Shown here: piece after piece, positions 62,439 through 64,000 of the stretch | How the letters are laid out: each line of letters starts with the position of its first letter | How positions within the stretch are numbered: position 1 is the first letter of the stretch | NCBI RefSeq assembly: GCF_019931145.1 | Contig: NZ_JAIOUV010000002.1 | Coordinates: 248,001-312,000, forward strand | Origin: Marinicella meishanensis | Lineage (GTDB): Bacteria > Pseudomonadota > Gammaproteobacteria > Xanthomonadales > Marinicellaceae | Reading direction: 5' to 3' | DNA length: 64,000 bases | Program-made: the position numbers and the translations under genes | Notes under the pieces: generated by a model | What the model was told of the DNA's origin: nothing | What the model saw: only the letters and a program-made list of their open reading frames with translations | Database searches by the model: none

Positions 62439-63269
62439 ATGTCTTCCATCATTGATGCATTGAAAAAATCTGCGCAAAACCGCTCATCTCAGCAAGAGTC
62501 AGCGGCCAACACCATCAACTTCAGTCAAGAGTCACCACCCCAAAGCCGCCGCGGCTTTTGGTTGTTGGTGCTGCTGTTGTTGCTGGTCGTCGGCGGCCTG
62601 TTGGCATGGCAACAAGGTTGGCACCATGCCGTGATGGCCCAAGCCCAAAGCTGGCTGGGCTCGACACCAGAGCAACCGGCGGCAGCGACCCAAACAAACG
62701 AGCCAACCGAACCACCCGCTGCCAGACCCGGGCCCACAGCCAAACCGGCAACCCCACCAACGACCCGTTTAACGCCACCCAAAGCGGCTGAAGTCAAAGC
62801 CCAAAGCGCGGCCGAGAAAAGCCGCAACGACACCCCAACAACAACCGCAGAGCAAGCCACGCAATCCAATCCGGAGCCGGCTGCAGAGCGACCACCAGCG
62901 GTACCCAGCGAACCGGTGGCAGAAGACACCATCACCGTGGTGGAAAACCGCAACAGCAGCGAAACCGAAACGGCCCCTGAGACACCCACCGAAGAACCGG
63001 CGGCCGATGACCGCATGATGTTACAACCCCAATTGCAACAAGATTATTTGTTAATCCATCAGATCGATTTTGCGATTCGCAAAAACATCCCGCCGATTAA
63101 ACTCAACATCCACATTTTTGATCCCGATCCAGACAAACGCATGGTGATCTTGAATGGGGTGAAATTTTTGACCGGTGATGTCATTGAGGAGTTGGTGACG
63201 GTGGATGAAATCGTCAAAGAAGGGGTGGTGTTGAAATTTGAAAACATCCGCTTTCTTGTGCCCAAGTGA
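62439..63269 (+). CDS. gspB: General secretion pathway protein GspB
   Basis: Inner-membrane-anchored protein of 276 aa that partners ExeA. The start MSSIIDALKKSAQNR is the family's conserved cytoplasmic motif ('ILdALkKs..eR'). A membrane helix (GFWLLVLLLLLVVGGLLAW) is followed by a Pro/Thr/Ala-rich spacer of about 130 residues spanning the periplasm. The C-terminal GspB domain reads PPIKLNIHIFDPDPDKRMVI then LNGVKFLTGDVIEELVTVD and ends FENIRFLVPK. It ends in a GTGA overlap with the rhomboid gene. Confidence 0.92.
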   Translation: MSSIIDALKKSAQNRSSQQESAANTINFSQESPPQSRRGFWLLVLLLLLVVGGLLAWQQGWHHAVMAQAQSWLGSTPEQPAAATQTNEPTEPPAARPGPTAKPATPPTTRLTPPKAAEVKAQSAAEKSRNDTPTTTAEQATQSNPEPAAERPPAVPSEPVAEDTITVVENRNSSETETAPETPTEEPAADDRMMLQPQLQQDYLLIHQIDFAIRKNIPPIKLNIHIFDPDPDKRMVILNGVKFLTGDVIEELVTVDEIVKEGVVLKFENIRFLVPK

Positions 63270-63898
63270 TCAACTTTTCCAACCTCAAGCCCAGCCATTT
63301 TCCCTACGTTTCGTTGGTCTTGTTGTTGCTGTTTTTGCTGTTTTTGGTGTTGTCCGAAATGAGCCCTTACCGGGATCATCTGCTGAACCAGTATGCGATC
63401 AACACCGCAGCCTACTGGCAGGTCATCCAACAACAACCGATCGAAACGGTGCGCTTGATCACGGCGTTGTTTTTACACGGCAACATCCTGCATTGGGTGA
63501 TCAACAATTCGGTGTTTTTGTTGTTGGCCTTTGCCATTGAGCGGGTCATTGGCTGGCAAAAATTCCTCGCGGTGTTTTTGTTGTCAGGGGTGGTGGGCAA
63601 CTTATTTGCCTGCTACTTTTTGCAAGAACAAGACAACTTATTGCTTGGCGCCAGCGGCGCGGTGTCGGGCTTAATCGGCCTGTGGCTGGTGCTGTTTCCA
63701 CAAAAAAAAATCAACTTCATCCTGCCCATCGGCTTGTATTTACAAAAAACGTCGATGCCAATTGCGGTGGTCATCATTCTGTGGCTGATCATCCAGATCA
63801 TTCTGCAATTTCAGCCCAATCCGTCTTATGACATCGCCTGGATCAGTCACATCATGGGCTTTACAACTGGTTTTTTGTTGGCTTGGTTTGTAAAATAA
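63266..63898 (+). CDS. Rhomboid family intramembrane serine protease
   Basis: Intramembrane protease of 210 aa with six predicted helices. It starts with GTG overlapping the gspB stop by 4 bp; a later ATG (MSPYRDH) would remove the first helix. Landmarks are FLHGNILHWVINN (conserved H..N in helix 2), the nucleophile motif LLGASGAVSGLIG (GxSG) in helix 4, and the catalytic histidine in WISHIMGFTTGFLLAW in helix 6. Substrates are unknown. Co-expression with the ExeA/GspB pair suggests, without proof, a link to envelope secretion. Confidence 0.9.
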   Translation: MINFSNLKPSHFPYVSLVLLLLFLLFLVLSEMSPYRDHLLNQYAINTAAYWQVIQQQPIETVRLITALFLHGNILHWVINNSVFLLLAFAIERVIGWQKFLAVFLLSGVVGNLFACYFLQEQDNLLLGASGAVSGLIGLWLVLFPQKKINFILPIGLYLQKTSMPIAVVIILWLIIQIILQFQPNPSYDIAWISHIMGFTTGFLLAWFVK

Positions 63899-63925
63899 GA
63901 TCACCCAAGGCCCTCATCACCGGAC

Positions 63926-64000
63926 ATGAAAACCAAGAGTTTGTACCGCATCAACTACATCACCAATGCCGATGTTTACGAGTTGTATGCCCAATCCGTC
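63926..64000 (+). CDS. DUF1820 family protein, N-terminal fragment
   Basis: Partial gene running off the right edge; 25 codons are visible from the ATG at 63926, reading KTKSLYRINYITNADVYELY. This matches the start of DUF1820 proteins, small gammaproteobacterial proteins (about 110 aa) beginning 'YRv.F.n.g.vYEvYar.v'. Function unknown. It follows the rhomboid gene by 27 bp on the same strand. Confidence 0.7.
   Translation, partial: MKTKSLYRINYITNADVYELYAQSV

Noticed and set aside
1-64000. CRISPR arrays, prophage modules, restriction-modification operons and rRNA genes
   Set aside because: No regularly spaced direct repeats, phage structural genes, methyltransferase/specificity pairs or rRNA segments were found.

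Overview
The window looks like chromosomal DNA of a free-living, aerobic, probably marine gammaproteobacterium. The evidence is a parA-parB-rsmG replication/segregation block, mnmG, an aa3-type cytochrome c oxidase cluster with heme A synthesis genes, two large TonB-dependent receptors, a class GN sortase with its VIT/VWA target (a pair known from marine proteobacteria), PutA, an ExeA/GspB pair, and secreted proteins ending in an IFATGFE motif. My best guess is a Marinicella/Wenzhouxiangella-like lineage near the Xanthomonadales. That is inference from gene content, not a phylogeny.

Layout. 1-4.7 kb: the first codons of GTP-dependent PEP carboxykinase, then parB, parA and rsmG on the minus strand, then a Pcm-like methyltransferase and TolC on the plus strand. 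4.7-9.8 kb: a PilZ protein and its DUF1631 partner, a DUF937 protein and a long-form GAPDH. 10-15 kb: tRNA-Asp, an M1 peptidase lipoprotein, a flavin reductase gene broken by a 268-bp palindromic element, and an XdhC/MobA-like pair. 15-20 kb: a GGDEF/EAL protein, a Bcr/CflA transporter and a TPR-diguanylate cyclase. 20-31 kb: an NTF2-like lipoprotein, an SO_0444-type metal permease, a solo Pycsar-effector-like membrane protein, a TonB receptor, a DPP-IV/aldehyde dehydrogenase operon, a fructosamine kinase-like gene and a cupin. 31-38.4 kb: mnmG, a secreted amidohydrolase and a second TonB receptor. 38.4-40.2 kb: an AT-rich accessory patch with a frameshifted unknown gene, palindromes and a 3' fragment of a GGDEF gene. 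40-46.8 kb: a GNAT enzyme, a DUF1428 protein, the sortase system, a secreted protein, a Kbp/YgaU homologue and a small exported protein. 46.8-56.2 kb: one long minus-strand block, coxB-coxA-small ORF-ctaG-coxC, a terminator, then DUF2909-SURF1-unknown-ctaA-cyoE-tatD-tcdA. 56.6-64 kb: a degraded small secreted ORF, putA, a small exported protein, exeA-gspB-rhomboid and the start of a DUF1820 gene.

How the parts fit. The cox block encodes oxidase subunits II, I and III, copper delivery (CtaG), assembly (SURF1) and heme A synthesis (CyoE, CtaA). PutA, the DPP-IV peptidase, the M1 peptidase, the aldehyde dehydrogenase and the TonB receptors suggest growth on peptides and amino acids. PilZ, GGDEF/EAL and GGDEF proteins indicate cyclic-di-GMP signalling.

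The most unusual items are: (i) a family of modular palindromic elements (three loci), one of which has disrupted a gene; (ii) an isolated DUF5706/Pycsar-effector-like protein with no cyclase beside it; (iii) the sortase target whose C-terminal signal departs from the expected motif; (iv) the AT-rich patch at 38.4-40.2 kb. I found no CRISPR array, complete insertion sequence, prophage or canonical parS site. All assignments were made by reading the sequence, without database searches.
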